NCBI GenBank assembly: GCA_963774345.1 | Contig: CAVZFB010000038.1 | Coordinates: 434,001-498,000 of the forward strand | Direction: 5' to 3' | Length of the DNA: 64,000 nucleotides | Source of the DNA: AP-15 sp963774345 | GTDB taxonomy: Bacteria; Pseudomonadota; Alphaproteobacteria; ATCC43930; CGMCC-115725 | Program-made: the position numbers and the translations under genes | In this document: positions 54,864 through 62,782 of the stretch, in pieces | How the letters are laid out: every line of letters begins with the position of its first letter | Numbering within the stretch: the stretch's first letter is position 1 | Notes under the pieces: generated by a model | Seen by the model: only the letters and a program-made list of their open reading frames with translations | Database searches by the model: none | Told to the model about the DNA's origin: nothing

Positions 54864-55706
54864 GTGACGGCTGGTCCGGCGCAGCCCGACAACCATCCGT
54901 CGGCGCCGACCCGGCAGCGGCGCCGTAATGCGGCAATCGGGGAGACAGTTCGGGACGCGCTGAGCCAGAACCGTTTGCTGTTCGCCTTTCAGCCGGTGGT
55001 AAGTGCGGCCTCGGGGCAGATCGATTATTTCGAGTGCCTGCTGCGGATGCGCGAGCACGACAATCGTCTGGTCGCCTGCGGCGAATTCATCACGGCGATC
55101 GAGCAGGTGGGCTTGATCGGCCTGATCGACCGCTATGTCTTGGAGCGCGCGTTCGCCGAGCTCGCCGCTCATCCCGAGGTCAGGCTCGGCTTCAATGTTT
55201 CCGGGCTGACCGCCTGCGACCGGCCATGGCTGCGTTCGTTGATGTCGCTGCTGCGTAAGCAGCCCGAGCTGGCCCACCGCCTGGTCGTGGAAATCACCGA
55301 GACCGCAGCGCTCGACGATCTTGACGAATCGGCCCGCTTTGTAGAGACGCTGCGACATGCGGGCTGCCGTGTGGCGCTCGACGATTTCGGCGCCGGCCAT
55401 ACGTCACTGCGGCATCTTCAGGTGCTGGCGGTCGATACGATCAAGATCGACGGCTCCTTTGTCCGCAGCCTCGCGGGCTGCCGCGAAAACCGGGTCATTC
55501 TGCGCCACCTGCTCGGCCTGACCCGCGGTTTCGGGCTCAGCACCATCGCGGAATGCGTCGAGACCGCCGAAGAGGCGGCGCTGCTGCGCGACGAGGGCGT
55601 CGGCTTCCTCCAAGGCTACCACTTCGGGCGGCCAACGATCGACCGGCCGTGGTGCAACGGGTCTGGGCAGATCGGGTTGCCGCCGGCGGCGAGCGCTTGC
55701 GAATAG
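54864..55706 (+). CDS. EAL-domain protein (cyclic-di-GMP phosphodiesterase)
   Basis: 280 residues from a GTG at 54864. A stand-alone EAL domain: FAFQPVVSAASGQIDYFECL, where the EAL triplet is E-C-L; then FNVSGLTACD, VVEITETAALDD, ALDDFGAGHTSLRHL, DTIKIDGSFVRSL, IAECVETAEEA and GVGFLQGYHFGRP. The metal ligands (E, N, E, D, K, E) are all seen, so hydrolysis of c-di-GMP to pGpG is plausible despite ECL and the altered loop 6 (GHTS for GYSS). There is no sensor domain or GGDEF partner in the window. Confidence 0.8.
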   Translation: MTAGPAQPDNHPSAPTRQRRRNAAIGETVRDALSQNRLLFAFQPVVSAASGQIDYFECLLRMREHDNRLVACGEFITAIEQVGLIGLIDRYVLERAFAELAAHPEVRLGFNVSGLTACDRPWLRSLMSLLRKQPELAHRLVVEITETAALDDLDESARFVETLRHAGCRVALDDFGAGHTSLRHLQVLAVDTIKIDGSFVRSLAGCRENRVILRHLLGLTRGFGLSTIAECVETAEEAALLRDEGVGFLQGYHFGRPTIDRPWCNGSGQIGLPPAASACE

Positions 55707-55781
55707 GCGGCGATAGCGCCGACAATGCTCGATCGGCGCGCCCCCGGCGGTGCGCGGCATGCAGCGGCGAGAGGGACGGCG

Positions 55782-56600
55782 ATGCAGATCGGGATTCATC
55801 TGCCACATGCGGGCGAGCAGGCCACGCCCGAACGGATCCGGCGCGCGGCGCAGCGGGCGGAGGATATGGGGCTCAGCGATGTCTGGGTCAGCGAGCACAT
55901 CATCGTGCCGCGCGCGAGCTTTCCGCGCTCGCCGCTGTTCTATGATCCGGTGCTAAGCCTGACCTGGGCCGCCGCGGTAACCAAGCGAGTGCGGCTTGGC
56001 ACAAGCGTCCTAGTATTGCCGATGCGCCATCCGCTGCCGCTCGCCAAGGAATTGGCGACCTTGCAGAATTTCTCCGAAGGGCGGCTGATCCTCGGCGCCG
56101 GGGTCGGCTGGCTCGAAGCCGAGTTCGCGGCACTCGGTGCGCCGTTCCGCGAGCGTGGCCGGCGCACCGACGAGGGCATCGCGATGATGCGCGCGGTATG
56201 GAGCCAGGACCCGGTGACGTTCCGCAGCAAATACATCCCGGCGGAAATCACCGAAATGACGATGCGGCCATTCCCCGGCAAGCCGATTCCGATCTGGTTC
56301 GGCGCGCGCTCGGAGGCTGCGTACAAGCGCACGGTCAAGATCGGCGACGGCTGGCACGGCAGCCAGCTGGCCCCCGTCGAGGTCGTTCCGGTTGTCGCGC
56401 GCCTGCGCCGCGACCGGCCCGAGCCCGAATTCACGATCTCGATGCGCACCCACTGGAACGGCAAGGACCAGGGCGAATTGCGCGACCGCATCGCCGCCTA
56501 TGCCGAGGCCGGGGTGCAGCACGTCATGGTGCATCCGCTCGACCGCGACGTCGACGACTGGGACGCCGTCATCGAAGGCACCGGCCGCGTCGCCGCGTGA
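55782..56600 (+). CDS. LLM-class F420-dependent oxidoreductase
   Basis: 272 residues from the ATG at 55782 with GAGAGGGACGGCG in front. TIGR03619-like luciferase fold: MQIGIHLPHAGEQATPERIR, DMGLSDVWVSEHIIVPRASF, RLGTSVLVLPMRHPLPLAKE, EGRLILGAGVGWLEAEFAAL and PIPIWFGARSEAAYKRTVKI. It would transfer hydride with F420 or FMN; the substrate is unknown. It ends 15 bases before the convergent dppF stop. A longer in-frame start exists at 55725 but reads poorly. Confidence 0.85.
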   Translation: MQIGIHLPHAGEQATPERIRRAAQRAEDMGLSDVWVSEHIIVPRASFPRSPLFYDPVLSLTWAAAVTKRVRLGTSVLVLPMRHPLPLAKELATLQNFSEGRLILGAGVGWLEAEFAALGAPFRERGRRTDEGIAMMRAVWSQDPVTFRSKYIPAEITEMTMRPFPGKPIPIWFGARSEAAYKRTVKIGDGWHGSQLAPVEVVPVVARLRRDRPEPEFTISMRTHWNGKDQGELRDRIAAYAEAGVQHVMVHPLDRDVDDWDAVIEGTGRVAA

Positions 56601-56615
56601 TCCCGCGTCGCACCA

Positions 56616-57608
56616 CTAGGTGCGCAGATGGCAGGCGATCCAATGCCCGTCCGCCGTTTCTTTCAGCGGCGGCTTCTCGGTGCTGCAAAGAGGCAATTGG
56701 CGGATCGGACAGCGCGTGTGGAAGTGGCATCCCGGCGGCGGCCGTATCGGGTTCGGAATCTCGCCTTCAAGGCGGATGCGCAAGCGGCGGGCTGTCGGAT
56801 CGGGGGTCGGCACCGCGGATAGCAGCGCCTCGGTATAGGGATGTCGAGGGCTTTCATAGAGTTCCTGGGCCGGTGCGAGCTCGACAATACGGCCGAGATA
56901 CATGACGGCGACGCGCGTGCTGATGTGCTGCACGACCGCGAGATCGTGGGCGATGAACAGATAAGCCAGCCGGAATTCATCTTGGAGATCGGCCAGCAGG
57001 TTGATGATCTGCGCCTGGATCGAGACGTCGAGCGCGGATACCGGCTCGTCGCACACGATCAATTTCGGCGATACCGCAAGGGCGCGGGCGATGCCGATGC
57101 GCTGGCGCTGGCCGCCGGAGAATTCGTGCGGGTAGCGCCGCATATGGTCGGTATTGAGGCCGACCAGCTGCAACAGCTCGACGATGCGGTCTTCGAACGC
57201 CGCGCGCGTCTCGGCGAGTTTGTGGATAATCAGTGCCTCGCCGATGATCGCGCCGACCGTCATTCGCGGGTTCAATGAGGCAAACGGGTCTTGGAAGATG
57301 ATCTGCATATCGCGGCGAAGCGCGCCGAGCGCCTTGCCCTGGAGCCCGGTGACGCTGCGGCCCTCGAGCCATACCCCGCCCGAGGTCGGCTCGATCAGGC
57401 GCAGGATGCAGCGCCCGGTGGTCGACTTGCCGCAGCCGGATTCCCCGACCAGCCCCAACGTCTCGCCGGCGCCGATCTCGAAGCTGACGTCGTCGACCGC
57501 GTGCACCTGCTCGCTCGTCCCCAAGAGCATGCCGCCCCGAACCGGGAAATTCTTCACCAAGTTGCTGACGCGGAGCAGCGGTTCGATCATGGCCGCACCG
57601 GGCCGCAT
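56616..57608 (-). CDS. dppF: Oligopeptide ABC transporter ATP-binding protein DppF-like
   Basis: 330 residues; the start ATG at 57608 overlaps the dppD stop (TGATG). Walker A GLVGESGCGKSTTG, signature HEFSGGQRQRIGIARALAV, Walker B KLIVCDEPVSALD and switch LFIAHDLAVVQHIS are all normal. The oligopeptide/dipeptide C-terminal domain has GCHFHTRCPIRQLPLC, whose four cysteines fit the iron-sulfur or metal site seen in these ATPases. With DppD it powers import through the permease pair encoded upstream. Final gene of the operon. Confidence 0.9.
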   Translation of the reverse strand: MRPGAAMIEPLLRVSNLVKNFPVRGGMLLGTSEQVHAVDDVSFEIGAGETLGLVGESGCGKSTTGRCILRLIEPTSGGVWLEGRSVTGLQGKALGALRRDMQIIFQDPFASLNPRMTVGAIIGEALIIHKLAETRAAFEDRIVELLQLVGLNTDHMRRYPHEFSGGQRQRIGIARALAVSPKLIVCDEPVSALDVSIQAQIINLLADLQDEFRLAYLFIAHDLAVVQHISTRVAVMYLGRIVELAPAQELYESPRHPYTEALLSAVPTPDPTARRLRIRLEGEIPNPIRPPPGCHFHTRCPIRQLPLCSTEKPPLKETADGHWIACHLRT

Positions 57609-58582
57609 CAATAGAGGATGCAGGCGACCTTATGGTCGCCTTCGATCGTGCGCAACTCCGGCACCGCCTTTGTGCAGGCGCCAATGGCAAACGTGCAGCG
57701 CGGCGCAAAGCGGCAGCCAGGCGGCGGGTCCAGCAGGCTTGGCACCGTGCCGGTAATCGCCTCAAGCCGGCGCGTCTTCCCGCTGGTCGGGTCGAGCCGC
57801 GGGATCGAGCGGATCAGGCCCTGGGTGTAAGGGTGGAGCGGCCGGGCGAACAGTTCGTCAACCGGCGCCTCCTCGACGACCCGGCCGGCATACATTACCG
57901 CGACCCGCTCGGCCGTCTCGGCGACGACCCCCATCGCATGGGTGATCAGCATGACGGCCATGCCGAGCCGCGACTTCATTTCCCCCAACAGGTCGAGGAT
58001 CTGCGCCTGGATCGTGACATCGAGCGCGGTGGTCGGCTCGTCCGCAATCAGCAATTCCGGGCTGCAGATCAGCGCCATCGCGATCATGACCCGCTGGCGC
58101 ATGCCGCCCGAAAGCTGATGCGGATAGTCGCGCACTCGCCGCTCCGGCGCTGGCACGTGGACCAGGCGGAGCATCTCAATGGCCCGGTCCATCGCGTCGC
58201 GCCGGTTGAGGTCCAGGTGCAGCCGCACGACCTCGGCGATCTGCTCGCCGACCGTATAGACCGGGTTCAGCGAGGTCATCGGTTCCTGGAAGACGATGGC
58301 GATTTCCCGGCTGCGAATCCGGCGCATCTCGTCCGGGCCGAGCGGGACCAGATCGCGCCCTTTCCACAGGATGCGCCCCTCGATAATCTTGCCCGGCGGC
58401 ATCGCAATCAATTTCAGCACGGTCATCGCGGTGACCGTCTTGCCGCAGCCGGATTCGCCGACAACGCCCAAGGTTTCACCGCGCCCGATCCTCAGATCGA
58501 CGCCGTCGACCGCCCGCACCATGCCGTCATCGGTCTTGAAATGCGTCTTTAGTCCGGAAATCTCGAGCAGTGCTTCGCTCAC
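57608..58582 (-). CDS. dppD: Oligopeptide ABC transporter ATP-binding protein DppD-like
   Basis: 324 residues. Walker A GVVGESGCGKTVTA (42-49), signature HQLSGGMRQRVMIAMAL, Walker B LLIADEPTTALDV. The switch is LITHAMGVVAE: the Asp that follows the switch His in nearly all such ATPases is Ala216. The C-terminal oligopeptide domain has GCRFAPRCTFAIGACTK with cysteines as in family members. The stop overlaps dppF. If the change is real, coupling of this half-site may be altered. Confidence 0.9.
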   Translation of the reverse strand: MSEALLEISGLKTHFKTDDGMVRAVDGVDLRIGRGETLGVVGESGCGKTVTAMTVLKLIAMPPGKIIEGRILWKGRDLVPLGPDEMRRIRSREIAIVFQEPMTSLNPVYTVGEQIAEVVRLHLDLNRRDAMDRAIEMLRLVHVPAPERRVRDYPHQLSGGMRQRVMIAMALICSPELLIADEPTTALDVTIQAQILDLLGEMKSRLGMAVMLITHAMGVVAETAERVAVMYAGRVVEEAPVDELFARPLHPYTQGLIRSIPRLDPTSGKTRRLEAITGTVPSLLDPPPGCRFAPRCTFAIGACTKAVPELRTIEGDHKVACILY

Positions 58583-58584
58583 GG

Positions 58585-59529
58585 TCAGATGACCCGGCGT
58601 GGGTCGAGCGCATCGCGCAGCCCGTCGCCGATATAGTTAATCGCCATCACCGCGAGAGAGATCGCGCCGCCGGCGAACAGCGCCCAGTGCGGCGCGACAT
58701 CGAGATAGTCCTTCGCGTCATAAAGGATGCGGCCCCAGCTCGGGATGTCGGGCGGAAAGCCGAGGCCGAGAAATGAGAGTGTCGACTCGGCGATGATCGC
58801 GTTGGCCACCTCGATCGTCCCGGCGACAATTACCGGGCCGAGCGCGTTCGGTAGGATGTGGTGCACGACCTGCCGTAGGGTCGAGGCGCCGAGCGCACGG
58901 GCGGCCTCGACGAACTCCTTTTCGCGCAACGAGAAAAATTGCGCACGCACCAGCCGCGCGATCGACATCCAGCGGAACCCGCCGATCACGGCGACGATCA
59001 GGACGAAGGTGCCGACCTGCTGTCCTACCAGTTTGCGCAGCGAATCCTGGAACAGATAGATGATCAACAGCAGCAACGGCACTTGCGGCAACGACAGGAA
59101 CAGATCGCACAGCCACATCAAGGCCATATCGATGCTCCCGCGTGCGGTGCCGGCGACCGCGCCGATGAAGACGCCGACAAAAACGGCCACCAGCATGGCC
59201 GCGATGCCAACCGCCATCGAGATGCGCCCGCCGTAGATCATTCGGGCGAGGAGGTCCTGGCCAAGATCGTCGGCGCCGAGCGGATGCGCCAAGCTCGGCC
59301 CGTGCAATTGTGCGGCAAAATCAATCGCGTTGATCGGCACCGGCCAGATCAGTGGACCCAGCAGCAGAGCCAGGATCATCGTCGAGAGGATCCCGGCGCT
59401 GACCAGGGCGAGACGATGACGGCGGAAGCGCCGCCACGCCTCCCGCGCGAGCGTAGCGCGCCGTGCCCGCGGCGGCGCGGCGGCAAGAGCAGCGTCAGCG
59501 GTAGGAGATGCGGGGGTCGAGCCAGCCAT
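58585..59529 (-). CDS. dppC: Oligopeptide ABC transporter permease DppC-like
   Basis: 314 residues from the ATG at 59529, which overlaps dppB by 35 bases. A short polar Ala-rich N-terminus, then TM1 (LVSAGILSTMILALLLG), a periplasmic loop with HPLGADDLGQDLLARMIYG (typical DppC/OppC), and further helices with the EAA loop EFVEAARALGASTLRQVVHH ILPNAL. It pairs with DppB to make the membrane channel. Two bases separate its stop from the dppD start. Confidence 0.9.
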   Translation of the reverse strand: MAGSTPASPTADAALAAAPPRARRATLAREAWRRFRRHRLALVSAGILSTMILALLLGPLIWPVPINAIDFAAQLHGPSLAHPLGADDLGQDLLARMIYGGRISMAVGIAAMLVAVFVGVFIGAVAGTARGSIDMALMWLCDLFLSLPQVPLLLLIIYLFQDSLRKLVGQQVGTFVLIVAVIGGFRWMSIARLVRAQFFSLREKEFVEAARALGASTLRQVVHHILPNALGPVIVAGTIEVANAIIAESTLSFLGLGFPPDIPSWGRILYDAKDYLDVAPHWALFAGGAISLAVMAINYIGDGLRDALDPRRVI

Positions 59530-60454
59530 ACAGCAGGTCAGCAAACAGGTTGAACAGGATGACGAGACAGGCGAACACAAAGGTCACCGCCATGATCACC
59601 GGCGTGTCGTTTGCCAAGATCGCGTTGATCAGCAGCGAGCCGATGCCGGGAACGCGAAAGATCTGTTCGGTAATGATTGCGCCGCCGAAAATGATCGGCA
59701 TCTGCAACGCGACAAGCGTCACCACCGGGACCAACGCGTTGCGCACGACGTGCTTAAGCACGACGACGCGCTCGGTGAGTCCCTTGGCGCGCGCCGTGGT
59801 GACATAGTCGAGCCGAGCCACGTCGAGGACCGAGGCGCGCACGAACCGCGTCCACGCTGCTCCTTGAAAGAGTCCGAGCACGGCGATCGGCATGATCGCC
59901 TGCCGGACATATGCCCAAAACAAGGGAAGGCCGCTGCCGCCGATATCGGTGCGGTAAACGAACGGCAACCAGTGTAGATTGATGCTGAACACCAGGATCA
60001 ACACGATCCCGGTAAAAAAGGTCGGCAGCGAGAACCCGATCAAGGCCAGGCTGCTGGCGACTTGATCGAAGACCGAATACGGTCGCACGCCGGCATAGAC
60101 CCCGACCGGCACTGCAATCAGTAGGGCGAGGATCTGCGATGCGCCAATCACAGCGAGCGTCGTCGGCAGTCGCTGCAGGATCAGCGTGCTGACGTTGATC
60201 CGGCTGGCAAACGAAAACCCCCAATCCCCGTGCAGCATCGCCACGAACCAATGCAGGTAGCGGATCGGCAACGGGTCGTCGAGGCCGAATTTCGCGCGCA
60301 AACCGGCAGCGACTGAAGGCGGGATCGACGGGTCGGTCGCGAGGTCCGAAAACGGGTCGCCCGGGGCAAGCGCAAGGATCCCGAACAGGACGATGCTGAT
60401 GCCGAGCAAGCTCGGCACCGCGAGCAACAGGCGCCTGACGAGATAGTGGAGCAC
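59495..60454 (-). CDS. dppB: Oligopeptide ABC transporter permease DppB-like
   Basis: 319 residues: MLHYLVRRLLLAVPSLLGIS (TM1), ALAPGDPFSDLATDPSIPPS in the first loop, and DppB-type EAA loop DYVTTARAKGLTERVVVLKH followed by VRNALVPVVTLVALQMP. Six membrane helices are expected. It is encoded 54 bases after the binding-protein gene and shares the transcript. N-terminal GDWGFSFASRI is characteristic of these permeases. Confidence 0.9.
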   Translation of the reverse strand: MLHYLVRRLLLAVPSLLGISIVLFGILALAPGDPFSDLATDPSIPPSVAAGLRAKFGLDDPLPIRYLHWFVAMLHGDWGFSFASRINVSTLILQRLPTTLAVIGASQILALLIAVPVGVYAGVRPYSVFDQVASSLALIGFSLPTFFTGIVLILVFSINLHWLPFVYRTDIGGSGLPLFWAYVRQAIMPIAVLGLFQGAAWTRFVRASVLDVARLDYVTTARAKGLTERVVVLKHVVRNALVPVVTLVALQMPIIFGGAIITEQIFRVPGIGSLLINAILANDTPVIMAVTFVFACLVILFNLFADLLYGWLDPRISYR

Positions 60455-60508
60455 TACCGCGCGGAAAGTCGCCGGCGGTGGCCGCCGGCCTCGCAGGTTC
60501 GCGCTGGG

Positions 60509-62302
60509 TCAAGCATCGGCGTACCAGTCATACAGGTTCCAGATATAGCTGTCCCATCCCGACAGCAGCACGTGGAGCTTGTTAGAGACTGCCGCCACCT
60601 GCGGCCGATAGACGACCGGGATCACCACCACGTTTTTGATCACCAGGTCGTTCATTTGAATGAACAGCGCCGCGCGCTTAACCAGATCCGTCTCGTGCTC
60701 GGCGGCGTGATAGAGCGCATCGTAATCGGCGTTGCGCCAGCGGGTGATGTTGCGGCCTTGCCACTTATTGGCTTTACTCGCGACCTCCGAGCTAAGGTAT
60801 TGGCGCATGAACTCGCCCGGGTCAGGCTGGTTCATCGTTGTCGTGAACATCTGAATGTCGGTGTAGAACTTGGCATAAGTGTCGGGATTGCCGACATCAG
60901 AGGAGAAAAATACTGAAGCCGGGACCGTCTTCAGCTCGACGTCGATGCCGGCCTTCTGACAGGCTTGCTTCACGATCTGCTGGTTTTTCTGGCGTGGTGC
61001 ATTGATCGAGGTCTGGTAGACAATTTTCAGCTTCGTGCCGTCTTTCTCACGGATGCCGTCGGCGCCGGGCTTCCAGCCGGCCTTGTCGAGGATATCGGTC
61101 GCCTTGGCGATATTAAATTCGTAGGAGGTGTGTTTCGAAACAAATTGCTGCGGGTTGTTGACAATATTGGCGGTCGCGATGCCGGTCCGGCCATAGATGA
61201 ACTTTTCGACCGAGAGCCGGTCGACCAACAAATTGAGCGCCTGGCGCACCGCCAAGTCGGTCAGGAACGGATGGGTCGTCTTTATGCTCGATCGCTCGCC
61301 GTCGACCTCCCTCCACGGGTCGGTGTTGTTGAGTTCGATGTGCTCGACACTGCCGCCGCCAAAGATATTGACGTGGCCCTTGCCGCTCGCTTCGAGGCGT
61401 TTAAGCAACTCGTCCTCGACCTGCATGTTCCACGCGAAATCATATTCGCCGGTCTGCAAGACGGCGCGCGCCGCCGACACGGCGTCGCCGCCGCCCTTCA
61501 TCTCGATTGCGTCGAAATAGGGCCGGTTGGGCATGTGATAGTTCGGGTTGATCTTGCCGCGGACAATGTCGCCCGGCTTGAAGTCGACGAACATGTAGGG
61601 ACCGGTGCCGACCGGCTTGAGGTTTGCCGGCGCCTCGCGCGAGCTGGCGCCCTTGTACTGTTCGAACAGATGCTTCGGGATGATCGGGTTGCGCGCGCCA
61701 ACAAACGCGTCGGCCCAGAACGGCGTCGGCTTCTTGAAGTCGATCTTGATCGTCAGCTCGTCGACTTTCGAAACCTTGATGTCCTTATAAGTGCCGATCG
61801 TCGTTGCCGCGGTGGCCGGATCGGCGGCGTACTGCCAGTTGAACACACAGTCGTCGGCAGTAAACGGTTGGCCGTCGTGCCATTTGACGCCCGGCTTCAA
61901 TTTCCACACGATCCAATTGATGTCCTTGTCGACCGTGCCGCTCTCGGCATTGGGGACTTCGGCGGCAAGGATCGGCACCAGATTGCCGTCGGGGTCCCAG
62001 CCGGCGAGCGGCTCGTAGAATATTCGGGAACCGTCCTGATCCTTGGTGCCGACCGCGAAGTGCGGGTTGAGCAGGGTCGGGCTCTGCCACCACAAAAGCT
62101 TCAGTGTCCCGCCGCCGCCTGCTTTGGTCGGCGCATATTTGAAGCTCGGCGCAGCCATCGCGACGCCGCTGTCAGCCAGCATCTGGGCCACAAAGGGAGC
62201 GCTGAGACCGTACACCATCATCTCGCGCAAAAACGCGCGCCGCGACCGCTTGCCGGTCCGCACTTCCTCGATCCGCTGGCGCAATTGCCGTTCGTCGATC
62301 AT
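60509..62302 (-). CDS. Peptide-type ABC transporter substrate-binding protein
   Basis: 597 residues from the ATG at 62302 with AGGGGGCGTCG upstream. An N-terminal twin-arginine signal (GKRSRRAFLREMMVYGLSAP) suggests Tat export of a folded protein. The SBP_bac_5 domain: GTLKLLWWQSPTLLNPHFAV, EPLAGWDPDGNLVPILAAEV, VKWHDGQPFTADDCVFNWQY and KKPTPFWADAFVGARNPIIP, ending VLLSGWDSYIWNLYDWYADA. It would bind a peptide or other large solute for DppBCDF. It is upstream of the permeases; the amidohydrolase at 62783 may process the cargo. Confidence 0.9.
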   Translation of the reverse strand: MIDERQLRQRIEEVRTGKRSRRAFLREMMVYGLSAPFVAQMLADSGVAMAAPSFKYAPTKAGGGGTLKLLWWQSPTLLNPHFAVGTKDQDGSRIFYEPLAGWDPDGNLVPILAAEVPNAESGTVDKDINWIVWKLKPGVKWHDGQPFTADDCVFNWQYAADPATAATTIGTYKDIKVSKVDELTIKIDFKKPTPFWADAFVGARNPIIPKHLFEQYKGASSREAPANLKPVGTGPYMFVDFKPGDIVRGKINPNYHMPNRPYFDAIEMKGGGDAVSAARAVLQTGEYDFAWNMQVEDELLKRLEASGKGHVNIFGGGSVEHIELNNTDPWREVDGERSSIKTTHPFLTDLAVRQALNLLVDRLSVEKFIYGRTGIATANIVNNPQQFVSKHTSYEFNIAKATDILDKAGWKPGADGIREKDGTKLKIVYQTSINAPRQKNQQIVKQACQKAGIDVELKTVPASVFFSSDVGNPDTYAKFYTDIQMFTTTMNQPDPGEFMRQYLSSEVASKANKWQGRNITRWRNADYDALYHAAEHETDLVKRAALFIQMNDLVIKNVVVIPVVYRPQVAAVSNKLHVLLSGWDSYIWNLYDWYADA

Positions 62303-62782
62303 CGACGCCCCCTGCTTTCCCAGAACCCAGACGCCACCACCACGGCTCACTGATCAGTACCCTTTTTTTACTTCCCGCGGGAGTCCGCTGTGATCGCGAG
62401 CAACCGCGCTGGAGGTTGGCCCCTAACAGTAGCCGGCCGCGTGAAATTCCCGTAGAACCGGGATAAACGGGAATTTAACCTGGAATTCATTGGATTCGGC
62501 CCCGAAATCGGGGATTCGAGCAAAAATTCATGCTCTTAAACAATGGGTTGCGAGGAAATTCCCGTCGTGGGACAACCGGGAGATTTTGCGGCCGAACCGG
62601 GAATTAACTCCGTCTAACCGGGAATTGTCGGGAACATTCTGCATTCGCTACCATCATGCCGAAAGCCGCAATCGCGCGCGATGCTACGACCATGTTTTGG
62701 CAAGAGCATGACGATAGCGGCTGAAGCGGTTGGCGAGTGCCGGATGGGCCCTGCACCCGTTGGAAGATCCATCGCGTTCCGG
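62303..62782. other. Intergenic with repeated AACCGGGAATT motifs
   Basis: About 480 bases without a gene. At 62444-62626 the motif (A)ACCGGGAATT or its complement AAATTCCCG occurs repeatedly: 62444, 62468, 62556, 62595 and 62616, with partial copies near 62456 and 62574. The 62444 and 62468 copies form a 9-bp perfect inverted repeat (AAATTCCCG/CGGGAATTT). It could hold operators for the transport operon, or be a short repeat family. The run of T at 62364-62370 and a near-palindrome CTTCCCGCGGGAG just after it may belong to a promoter or terminator. Confidence 0.5.
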
